From contig NC_135563.1 in assembly GCF_964340395.1 (NCBI RefSeq), forward strand, positions 14,560,651-14,624,650: a stretch of DNA of 64,000 nt, in the 5' to 3' direction. The notes beneath the pieces are model-generated. The model saw nothing but the letters and a program-made list of their open reading frames with translations, had not been told where the DNA came from and searched no databases. The DNA comes from Glandiceps talaboti (taxonomy: Eukaryota; Hemichordata; Enteropneusta; Spengelidae). Each line of letters opens with the position of its first letter. Position 1 is the stretch's first letter. A program made the translations under genes and the position numbers. This document shows positions 1 to 12,524 of this stretch, piece by piece.

Positions 1-60
1 GTGCTAAACCCACTTTCCAGGAACTCAATATGCTAAACCCAATTTCCAGGAACTGTATGT
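1..60. repeat. 29-bp direct repeat, two copies
   Basis: TGCTAAACCCA...TTTCCAGGAACT appears at positions 2 and 31, giving a 29-bp period. It lies in a MAN2B2 intron at the window edge. Confidence 0.7.
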
Positions 61-191
61 AATAAATGTAGTTTCTATTCCATGTAGTACATGTGATTTA
101 TTGCTAATATTATGTTCCCCTTTCAAAGATCATAGATAATCAATAATCATTGTACTTTCAACTCACAAATCAAATTAATTTTTTTTTTCAG

Positions 192-334
192 ATATGTTAG
201 CAAAGTCCAACAATACCATTCCTGTTGTTGTGTACAATCCTTTAGGATGGCAAATCAAGAGGTACATTCACGTTAATGTGTCCACACACCTGGTAGCTGT
301 TAGAGATAGTAGCAGCAAGATAGTACCTGCACAG
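192..334 (+). CDS. MAN2B2: MAN2B2 exon a (first in window)
   Basis: The acceptor follows a T-rich tract ending CAG at 191, and the donor GT is at 335. The first two bases complete a codon begun in an exon outside the window. The exon encodes fragment residues 1-47, including VVVYNPLGW, the start of the beta-rich domain that follows the GH38 catalytic and middle domains. It ends in phase 0. Confidence 0.9.
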
Positions 335-2115
335 GTATACATTAATTTACATATTCTAAATAACACACCTTGTCACTGTAAGAGACAGTGATAGATAGAC
401 ACATTGTCAGTGATATTATGCAGGTCTGTTCTACCCTTTTCAATGTAATATTTCAATGCTTTGGCTCAAGCAGGTACCAGTCAAATAAAAAGAATAACAT
501 GGCTGCTATTCATGTATTTTTAAAATAATCTTTTAAAACTTGCGTATGTGTTCAATTTCTGTAGGTAAATTCACCATCCTTTGTTGGTGACAAGTATCAT
601 TTGTACTTCTATGCTGAGCTACCACCAGTTGGTTACAATACCTACTTTATTACCATTGGAAATGATAGTGATGCCAAACAGCATCATTTTGCAACAGAGG
701 GCAAAGTTCACAAACGACCAATCAAAAATGTCCGGGGAGAAGACTATGAGAGGAGAAAGAATAGAGTTGTTGGCAAGACAACTGTTATCAGTAACCAGTG
801 TTATGATGTAACATTTGATGATGAGACGAATCTTCTCTACTCCATCACTGATAAGTAAGTACATGTAAAAAAGATAGGAAAAAAGTGTATGAAATTTTTA
901 GCATAAATCTATCCAAATTGTAGCATAGTATTTCTATATCAGCGTAGTGAGAGAAAGTATTGTTCAAAAGAATCAGTCACATTCTGTTTACAATTAAGTT
1001 AATAATACACTGTCACTTGGCAATACTAACACAAAGACACATACTGGATATTTTACAAAGAGCAAGCCGAAGTGTTGTCAAATTCAAACTAGCCCATAGA
1101 CTTGTCTTGGTGTTACTATCTCAAGAAGCTCTCCACACCAGAGATTTGACTTAGTGTTACTATCTCAAGAAGTTCTCCACACCAGAGATTTGACTTAGTG
1201 TTACTATCTCAAGAAGCTCTCCACACCAGAGATTTGACTTAGTGTTACTATCTCAAGAAGCTCTCCACACCAGAGATTTGACTTAGTGTTACTATCTCAA
1301 GAAGCTCTCCACACCAGAGATTTGACTTAGTGTTACTATCTCAAGAAGCTCTCCACACCAGAGATTTGACTTAGTGTTACTATCTCAAGAAGCTCTCCAC
1401 ACCAGAGATTTGACTTAGTGTTACTATCTCAAGAAGCTCTCCACACCAGAGATTTGACTTAGTGTTACTATCCCAAGAAACTCTCTATCTATGCCTGGCC
1501 CAAGCATATGCATTTGGAAACACACATCAGACTGTGATTATATCATAGATTTACATATAAGATCCACTTAGATTTAGAGCTCTTGGAGGTTATTTCAAAT
1601 CTTGTTGGGAATTATAAATCTAACACATTTGTCATTGTTCATAACAACACATGTCTATGTTATTGATTCTTTGATGCTCAAAACATATGTCAGAATACTC
1701 AAACTTGCCATTTTACTTCACTTCTTTAAACAATCTTTTTCCTCAAAATAATACAACTTACAAGGGGTAGATTTCATTTTAAGAAATGAAGACTGTGTCT
1801 TTTTTCTTTCTTCCTCAAAGAACATCAAACAAGACAGTGAAAGTAGACAGTTTGTTCAAAGAATATAATGCCCGTTATGATGTTACCCAAGGTGTGTCGT
1901 CCACCACTTACACCTTTAGACCAATGGGATCTGCCCAAAATATTGGCAGTGACAGGGTGGAATTACACCTGGTAAAGGGTCACTATGTAAAAGAAGCAAG
2001 GCAGAATTTTTACAGGTTTGTTTTATTTTGAATTATTTTTCTTTTTCTATGTAATAGGAATTTCCATAACAATTGCAATGCACTCTTCATCTTCTAGGAT
2101 TTCCTTTGATTTAAT

Positions 2116-2189
<74 letters not shown>

Positions 2190-2352
2190 TGTGTGTGTCT
2201 GTGTGTGTCTGTCTGTGTGTGTGTGTGTCTGTCTGTCTGTCTGTCTCTGTCTGCATGTGTGTGTATGTATGTATGTATGTATGTATGTATGTATGTATGT
2301 ATGTATGTATGTATGTATGCATGCATTGTGTGTCTGTAACTGACTGCTTTTG

Positions 2353-2399
<47 letters not shown>

Positions 2400-5300
2400 G
2401 TCTATCTGTGTGTATGTGTGTCTGTCTGAGATATGTCTGTGTGTCTGTCTGTTGTATGTTTGTCTGTCAGTGTGTGCCATCATTATCTCAAGAACTGTTG
2501 ATTCAAATGAAATGAAATGAAATGAAATATCTTACTGATGGACATACAAGTTAAGTTTCACATTTGATGTCAAATGGATAATGCAAATTGTCCAATCTTG
2601 TGCAAGTACTTACACTCTGATATCTAAATGGAAAGATCCTTCTAAATATCATAAATACATCTATGGCTAATGCTTTCACTTTTGTTTTGTGTCTAGTTTC
2701 ATAGAACCAAACACTAGTAGGTATTCTGTTGTATTTCGGCTGTATGATGTACCCCCTCAGCGCCATGATACAAATGCCTTCCTGTGTGGACATATAGAAT
2801 TACAGTACAGAATAGGACCATTGTTTGTCAACAAAGAACTTATAACAAGGTAGGATATTTAAGAAAATGGTCTTTGTCATCTCAAATAGATGTATAAATA
2901 TGTTGTATCAGGTTTATGATCAGCGCCCTCTAGGCAAAAATGGTAATTTTCCTTTGTTTAAGAATGTGAATTTTCATTTTGGACGGATGTTGATAGTGGC
3001 ATATTACAGTTATTATGATCAGCGCCACAAGGCGAAACATTCATTATATATATTCTTCTGTTTTTCTCAAGAATCCATTGTAAGTATTAAGTTTCAACCA
3101 GAATTTTAGATTCAAAAGTTTTAGTGAGATATCAAATTATGTGAAATACTTTCTGGGAAACAATTTAGTTAGAGACAACTTTGAATGTCATGTTTGATTT
3201 TAAAGTATCTTATTTGTAAGATATATGATTTGAGTTGATTGCTGATGATAATTTTCAAATATCTTTGTTTATGATAACTTAATTTTAGTAATACTCTTGT
3301 GCTATTGAATATGAATATGAAAGTTTAACATTTGTAATGTATTGAAGATGTCTTTATTTTTAGATTTACAACAAATCTGTCCACAGACAAAATCTTGTAC
3401 AGTGATGAAAACGGTTATCAAACATTGAAAAGAACCTACAGAACTGATGCTACTGAATCAATAGCACAGGTATGGCTTTTCTAAAGTCTAGTTGCTAGTC
3501 TCTCGGGCAATTTTGCTAACTTTAAAAGTGACTTGGGCAATTCTGCTAACTTTAAAAGTGACTTGGGCAAGTCTGCTAACTTTAAAAGTGACTTTGGCAA
3601 TGCTGTTAACTTTAAAGGTTACTTGGGCAAGTGTGTTAACTTTAAAACTGAGTTGGGCAATTCTGTCTTCACGGTGCGTCTTGGATGGTGCCGTAAAAGA
3701 GGATGTGATTTACGATGAAGCAAAGGGGTGATAGTTTAATTAAGCCACTCACATTTAGCAGTTACAGTTTATCCGTGCTAAATAACATTTCAGTGTACAT
3801 TTGTTATGACCACATTCAAATCTTTCAACATAGTAATTTTAGACACTAATTGATGGCATATTAGTGTTTGGGGTCTGTGTCTTTGAATGCTGGAGACTTG
3901 TTTAGTTTATGTTCATTGGTCATCCTGTAAATGAAAAGCAGAAATATTAAATTCAGACTACTACTGATGATGAAAATGTACTAGTGTTATGAAGAGAAGC
4001 ATAGATGTTGGGGATCATATGTCTCTTGAAGAAGCAAAGAGCCCAAAGTAATCTTGCTGTTGGTTGCAAAATATTTGTTGTGTGATAATACTTTGAACGA
4101 ATGGGGAAATGGATTATTATACAACCCATAACACCAAAGTAAAGAGTTTTCTGTATATACCACAATCGTTTATTGGAACCAAATCAAGTGTAAAAGTATA
4201 CTGTTTCATTTGCTAATACAACCCATAACACCAAACAAAGTAAAGCGTTTTCTGTATGGACCACAATCGTTTATAGCAGCCATATCAAGTGTAAAAGTAT
4301 ACTGTTTCATTTGCTGATACAACCCATAACACCAAAGTGAACCATTTTCTGTATGTACCACAATCGTTTATAGCATCCATATCATGTGTAAAAGTATACT
4401 ATTGCAGTTACTAATTGACCACATTAGAAAGGCCACATGCTAGGCATGTAAATAAACAAATTGAAACAGTATACTTTTACACTTGATATGAATCCTATAA
4501 ACAAGTGTAGTAGCACATAGGGAAAGTGTTTTACTTCAGTGTTACTCATTGTATTTGTAATCTTTCCCTTTACCTATACCAGTTCACCTGAAAGAACTCT
4601 GAATCCTCGATCTCAAGTTCTTACGTCAGTAGCTTTATGTTGCAGCCTATAAAAAGTTATCCAACCACACAAAATGCTTGCGGATTTTCTCCAACATCCA
4701 GCGTGGATACATTTTGTATGCATGATATTTCAATGATTTATTCTATGATTTGTACATTCTTTATGTGTTAGAATTACTATCCCATGGTAAGCACAGCATA
4801 CATACAGGATGATAAAGAAGATATGAGGCTAACGCTATTGTCCGACAGTAGCCATGGTGTCAGTAGCCTAGGAAACGGAATGATAGAAGTAAGCATGTTG
4901 CTCATCTGTTCCATGACTTCGATGTACATATCATCAAATGGTACATAGTATTTCTGCCTAGCATACAAATACCGTTGTCCGTCATAGTTACAACACATAA
5001 ATCCCAATCTTTGTTCACTAAAAAGTATGATGGTTGTCATGTCAGTTGAAAAAAAACACAGAAAATGCATTTAGGATAGTTGGATATTGGACTCAGATCA
5101 GATACAGATTGGCTTCAAATTCAAAATGACAGTTCTTTGCAATATCCGATGAAATTAGCTTATGTGTTTGAAATCTAAATCTGTTATTACTCTATATAGC
5201 TTGTGTTATTTCAACATTTCCTGGGTTGTATTTTCGATACCTTGATTTGAAATCTCATAATTCTAATAGATTTTAGGCCATTATCAATTTTGATCGATTT

Positions 5301-6023
5301 CACTTTATTCAAAGGTGATGTTGCATCGCAGACTGATCAACAATGAAGCCATGACCTTCAACTTTAATCTTACTGTAAATGACACCTCTGTTGTCACGCC
5401 AACATTTGGACTGTTGCTAAGAGACAAGGCTAAGTCGTCTTACCTGCAGCATAAAGTCAGTGCTATGATGGAAAATCCTCCTGTTGTACTAGCTGTCAAT
5501 CAAAGTGGCAGCCATGAATTGTCTAAATGGCGTCATAGGAAATATGGTAAGATTTTATCAGGGTCAAAGGGCATCTGACAGATACAGTGAAGATGTTATC
5601 AATATCAGTTTGACGCTGAAAATGACAGCTATTGTACAATTTTGCCATTATGGAGCTTGCTTTTTCCTGATCTGAGATTAGGTTGGAATGTCTTGATGAG
5701 ACTGGATATTTTCTCATAGAGGAAGAGAAACTTACTGAGAGCGAGGGAAAAACAAGTAGAAAGATAACTGAAAAGAATGAATGGACTTTGTTACTATTTA
5801 TAAATTAATTTTAGGATCATAAGGAGGTTCTCAAGCCCATAACACACTTCGATCATCCATCCTACCTACCTACATACATGTACACACCCACACACCCACA
5901 CATATACATACCAGTATGTACATCTGTACATACATACATACATACATACATACATACATACATACATACATACATACATACATACATACATACATACATA
6001 CATACATACATACATACATACAT

Positions 6024-6060
<37 letters not shown>

Positions 6061-9000
6061 TACATACATACATACATACATACATACATACATACTTACA
6101 CACACATACACACATTATAGCAAACAGTGATAAGAGAAACAAAAAGAAAACACAAAAAACCAAGGCAATTTATGTACATAGCAATTTTCTATACATTGCA
6201 AATGAATTTGATTTTTAAAATGAGCAGGACAAAGGATAGCTAAAATGATCACATTACAACTATTCTTAACTCTTTCAAAGATAGGGTGTGATTTTATTAA
6301 GCTTGTGTCTGTGGTCTTCAAATGATAGAGGGGTGTGTTAACAGACTTTTTAAAAGAAAAGGAAACTTTAATTTGATTAAATGATATAATATTAATTATG
6401 ATACCAAATCAACTGAACTGATGGAATGATGAACCAAGTTGACGGTAGACAGAAATTCTTGAAAAATGGGAAAAAAAAATTGAAAATTAAAGAAATATGT
6501 GAGACATATTCCATTATAAATAGATACAGTTACTGTCACAGTGGTAGTTTTGTATCTGGACAGGTATATGAACTAAGTACATTGTACTAACAAGCAAGGA
6601 AATTGTTATACTGGTGGGGTATATCATTACATGTAGAATCCACAAATTGGTGGTCCAGGACAAGAAGGCATATAGTTGCACTGGATGATTGCTAGATTCA
6701 GGCCTTTATTCTACTTTGAGTTATTCATTAAGTCTAAGGTTTCATGTACGCCTGTCATCTTAAGACTTAACAAGAATACATCATGCAAAGCTTGGCTAAT
6801 TCACTGATGAAATGTCAGATAGTCAGACTGATAAATCGTCTAAAGAAGATCAGTGTCTCTCACTACAATATGATCTGATTTTTATTAGCTGCCACTGTTT
6901 TGAGCCAACTCTATATATAGCTCATTTTGACTACATACCCATACTTCAAGGGTTTTAGTTACTGTCTTTTTTCCGCCGTGCGTCATATCAGAGTCTTAAT
7001 TCATTGATGTAATTGCACCTCGGAGCACGGTGTGGTGGGAGAGATTATCCCTATTAGTGCCTACAACCTGTCTCTCTCTTTGAAAACTGGAACATTTGTA
7101 GACGCATGATTGCATTTAACTGCTGCATGAGCTACATACATGGCTTCAAATCTGTTGACAGATAGATATGATATGATGTAACAAGATCTAGGTTTGATAT
7201 GATGTAGCGATATCTAGTTTTTTCTGTACATTATGTGTTAGTCTGAGTCTTCTCCTTGCCATGCAAGATCAGTATACAATGAGTCTCATATTCTAGGTCA
7301 CTAAACTACTTAGAATTTCAAATATTTTTTTTGTTTAGCACAGAAAATAACAAGTGATTGACTAATGTGCCACTACTCATTGAGTGTACACTCTCATGTG
7401 AAGCAGCAATATTTGCATATTATATGGCTTCTATGTAAATCAGCAATATTTGCATATTTTATGGATTTTATGTTAAGCAGCAATATTTACATATTTTATG
7501 GCTTTTATGTAAATCAGCAATATTTACATATTTTATAGCTTTTATGTAAATCAGCAATATTTGCATATTTTATGGCTTTTATGTTAAGCAGCAATATTTA
7601 CATATTTTATGGATTTTATGTAAATCAGCAATATTTGCATATTTTATGGCTTTTATGCACCAGTTGTATTCCATACATTGCACAGACATCTGATGCCAGG
7701 AATTTGATTTTGTTTCTTCTATAATTTTTCTAGGCCATTTTATCTTTGAATACTTCTCTAAAATATTTCCAACATATTACTGGAGGAACCATTATCGCAC
7801 CTTTTATTCCGGTGTCTTAGAAGATCTTCCTGCCAATCTTCATTTGCTGACACTGAAAACACCAGGGTGGACATTCAGTGCTGACCATCAACAGCATCTC
7901 AAAAATATTCAGAAGAGAGGTCTGTATTTCTTGCATAATTAAAACTGAACTAGCTGTAACTTGAGTATTCCTTTTTTGATCAGACAACCAACTACATATG
8001 TACTGAAATTGTTAAAATACTACTAAGTTGATATTGAAATTGTGATTCAATGGAGGCATTGATTTTTAAGTGCAGACCCCAAAATCAATTTGATTGTATA
8101 TATGGCACCGTACTATGTGTACTGCTACACAAATATGCTTTACCAACAAGTGCTTCAATACTGTACAGAGTGTATGATACAGCTGTGGACATTCAAGTGG
8201 GTGAATCCCCTTGTGTAACTAGTTGGACTAAATTGACTGTCTAAGGTAGATTTCAAATGAGAAGTGGTATTCTTATCATAAATATACTAAGGATGTTCAC
8301 TCGACACCCAACTTGGTCACTATGGTTACACTGTAATCAAATCTATGTCAACTAGCTTTGACTGTTTGAGAGTTGAAGACTTTCATATTAGATATACACA
8401 ATTTAATACTTTATTCCTGATCCCATGAACATCAGACTCACTTTTAGTACACTTGCCTTGTTGAATAGGTAAGATTTTATACCAACTTGCTTGAACCATG
8501 TAGTATTATTAGCTATGACTTTGATTCGTCCTTATCCCACTATTATGATGTACTTTCAATGAGTCCACAGCTGTATTACAATTGAAGCCATCATATCTTA
8601 CAATACAGTTTCAACAAATGGTCCAGTTTCAGCTAGTGCAGGTTTAATTAACATCACAGCTCCAGTATGAAGTTTTAGTAAAAGTGAAGTCTGTAACATC
8701 TCTACTATAATTCCCATGCCAATAATAATTGTTATAGCAGTCATGAATGGTACACCTTATCTCTGTAAACAAAGCTTTAGGCACAGCTATAGATAATGAT
8801 AAAATAATATTATTTTAATAGGTGATGTCCAGGTGAGATTGATTGACAATTAACCTTAGTTGGGAAGTATTTTAGAAATCAAAACCACTTCTCCATCAAG
8901 TCACTATTTCATGGTGACTAGTATTCATGCTTACCTTTTCAGATAAGAAATTCAAATCAATTGAACCCAATTTTAAGCGAGTATTGCTACGACTACATCA

Positions 9001-12000
9001 CATGTTTGCTGAAGGAGAACATCCCCACCTTTCAAATCCAGCTACAGTTGATTTACAGGTAATATCTCATCATATCCTTTATTGCAGTTAAGTAGTAACC
9101 ACTCATCTGAAATTACTGTCAATAACTTTTTTTCTACGTCAGTTTCCATAAAATCCAAACCATTTGTCACTTCTGATACAAACTTTGATCCATTTTGCAC
9201 GTGATTTATATCTGAACATGTGGTTTCAATCTTAAGATAAATTTCAATCATTTTTTCTGTGTTCACGAAGATATTCAATCCACCTCTGGTAGAACACTGT
9301 GTCATTGTAATAGCATCAGCCTGTAGAGAAACAGATCTAAAGTAAATTGCCATGGAAACAAATGAAAAAAGACATTCTTCTAACTATTTCCCATAATTGA
9401 ATGTTTAAATTCTAAAATGATAAACGTTGCACCTTAAATTTGTCACTCCCGATTTTTTATGTCAACACAGTAACCGTTATAATAACATCAATCTATCCAT
9501 AGGAATTACTTTCCCCACTGGGTAATGTTGTGAACGTAGAAGAAAGAAGTCTAACAGCAATCTGGTCAACAAAAGATCTGCACAGATGGACTTGGAATAC
9601 ACAAGGTAGATTTAAAAAGGCATATTATACAACTGTGCTGTGTGTGAAATTAAGGTCGATCATTCGGTCCGAGACTGATTTTCCATTGGACCGACAGTTT
9701 TGCCAAGTTGTCGGTCCTTATGACAAATAGAAAATTACAAGCAACAAATCAAATTTTAACCCTCAAGATGACTTTTCATGCAAAAGACTCCCTAAGCCAA
9801 GGACTTTTTCCACTACAGAGTAGGATCTTACCTACTCTACAATTATCAATTTTAACTTGAAAGGAATAATAAAAAATACAATTTTAACTTGAAAGGAATA
9901 ATAAAAAATACAACCAATCCTAGTTTTTTCTTATTCATCCATTACATATATATTGTTAAATGAATATTAATTTACCCAGATACGAGGTGAAGAAGTGAAA
10001 ATTGGGTTTATGCAAAGGAGTAAACTTCTCTGCATATATGCAGATGTGGCCTGGAAACCTGGAAGAGACTGTTGGCATTGTAAGAGTTAAACAGAGCTAA
10101 TCTTAAATTTTACCAAAACCCATTTGTGATCAATTAATGAATCCTGCTGAAAGACAAGAAGGTAATCAGGCAACGATCAAGTTTAATACTGATAAATTAA
10201 GTCCGTAGTCATGTCAAACTAAAATTATCGCCTCTTATGTTCATTACATGATAAATTTTATTAGGCAAAATATAAAAAAATTGTGTTTCTGGTAAGCCGA
10301 CGACTCTAGTAAAAACTGCTGACCCTAAAATTTTTTTAAAAACATTTAAAACAAAAAGTTAAGAAATTCTTTGTCTTATTGACCAACATTTTGTTTAATA
10401 TTTGGGCAATATTTTTCAAAATAAAAACAATTAAAAGGGTAAAGATAAAATACTGTAAAATAATATCCTAACCTATCTACCCTATATTCTGAGGCCATGT
10501 TAATATTGGAAATACACAATTATTTTTTCCCCGCCAAATGTAACAAAAATCATAATTGAATTTTTTCCAACCAATTTTGTCACATCTTTGCACCAAAGCA
10601 ATAGATGCACAAAATAGACTATCAAACATATATGATAAATATAGTATTAGATATCAAAACTGTAATTTTATAATTTCAATATGAAAATCCTTGTCTTGAA
10701 ATGCCCTCAAGGAAAACACCTTTATCAAAATGTGACTTATACAGAATGTAACACCCTAGAGAATATATATTGTAAATTATTAGTGTTTTCACAGTATTAG
10801 AGAGATTGAAATTTTACATTCGTTTTCAATTTACTGTTCCAAAGCAAATGCATTTTACTGTCCTGTTAATTCTTGGAACCATGATCAATGTATTTCCTAT
10901 TAGATGAAATATTCTTTGATATAATATTTAGGCATAGCCAAATATTGGTGTTGATATCAGGATTGTAGTATTGGGTTTTTGTGCTTACTTCAAGGGCATA
11001 ATTAGTTTAGACAAATTGAAATGTCACATTTGTTTTCAATTGACCGTTCCAAAGTAAGTACATTTTACTGCCCTGTTGATTGTTGTAACTGTGAAAAATA
11101 TATTCCCCAGTATATGAGTAACTCTTTGACATAATATTCAGTCGTAGCCAAAATTTATTGTTGATGTCAAAATGGTAGGGGAATATGCACTTAGTTCACC
11201 AGGTATTGAGTTTTTGTGCTCACTTCAAGGCAAAGATTAATTAACATATATTATTCGGCATTTATGACTAGTGTTTCAATCATCTCATGACCCTTTGAAA
11301 TGCTGAATATTTATGAATACAAGAATTGGAAAAAATTGTGATGTTCCATACCATGCCACTTTCAATGATAAAACATAACACAAGTGAACAGCAGGTGATA
11401 CAATGACATCTGTACCCAGCATATTACATTAGCAATGTTTTTGTTGCCAATGGACAGAATGAAAAATCTAATTTGATTTTCAATTATCTATGATAATGAG
11501 ACATTTATTGTGCAATTGTCAATCTATTGGGATGAGTGTTATATCGTTATTAATGTGTAATTGTCATGTAACGCCAATTAAGATGTTTTATAATTCTGAT
11601 GTTCTATGTTAAGTCAGTATTTAGTTGAATGTATTGTGGTAATACATTGTGTGTAATATTATTTTGTGATTAGATCGACCCTAAACAATGTAGCCTCTAA
11701 GCAAGTGTTGTGACACACCAAAATGTAGTGTTTTCCTCCAATCCCTTACTATGTGAAGTTTCATATAAGGCCAAAAAAAAATTCTGGTTCTGGTCAGGGT
11801 AAACGTTCTAAAGTGGTGCGACGACGCAGTATTTTTTTTTTCCTATTTTTTTTTTTTTTTTTGCAAATTAGTAAATACACATTTTTTGACACTTTACATA
11901 CTCTGTTCTATCATATTTATCTCTTGAAAAACTTCCTTTTTCTTCGAAGCAGTTTAGGCTTTGTATTTAAGCAGTCTTGGCATGTAGGGTAGATTTCAGC

Positions 12001-12445
12001 TGCTTGTTCTCCTGATATCAGGAATAAATAAGGAACAGGAAAGCAAAAATTATCGAAAAAAAAAGGATCGACGCGAAGGTATTCAGGACACACGCGCGCT
12101 GACCAGAACCAGATATATATATTTTTTTGGCCTAAACCACCATTATCACTGTGTAATTACATGTTACACACATCTTCAAATGGAAATTCATCTGTGTTGG
12201 TAAACCATAGTATTCAATTTGAACTTTTGTTCCAAATACAACTTGTTACATACATTTTCAACACTATGCAGCAGAATCAAAGGGAATAAAATAACAACAT
12301 GTTTAATTATAATGATGTTGCATAGACTGTACTTTTGACACAACTATGATCTTGGTTGTATACACTTTGATTTTCACTGGAAAAATAATGAATGTGCAGA
12401 CAGAAATACAACTTGTACAACTCGTACAATTTTATTTTCCTCTGC

Positions 12446-12524
<79 letters not shown>

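Larger units (their letters stand above)
5547..7733. other. MAN2B2 intron, non-coding
   Basis: Apart from the TACA tract and the 37-bp minisatellite I see no coding signal or structured element. The rest is unique-looking AT-rich sequence. Confidence 0.7.

Noticed and set aside
2018-2515. 165-residue open frame of V/C repeats and its minus-strand partners
   Set aside because: It is the translation of TG/TCTG/ATGT microsatellites, with no unique sequence or start context.
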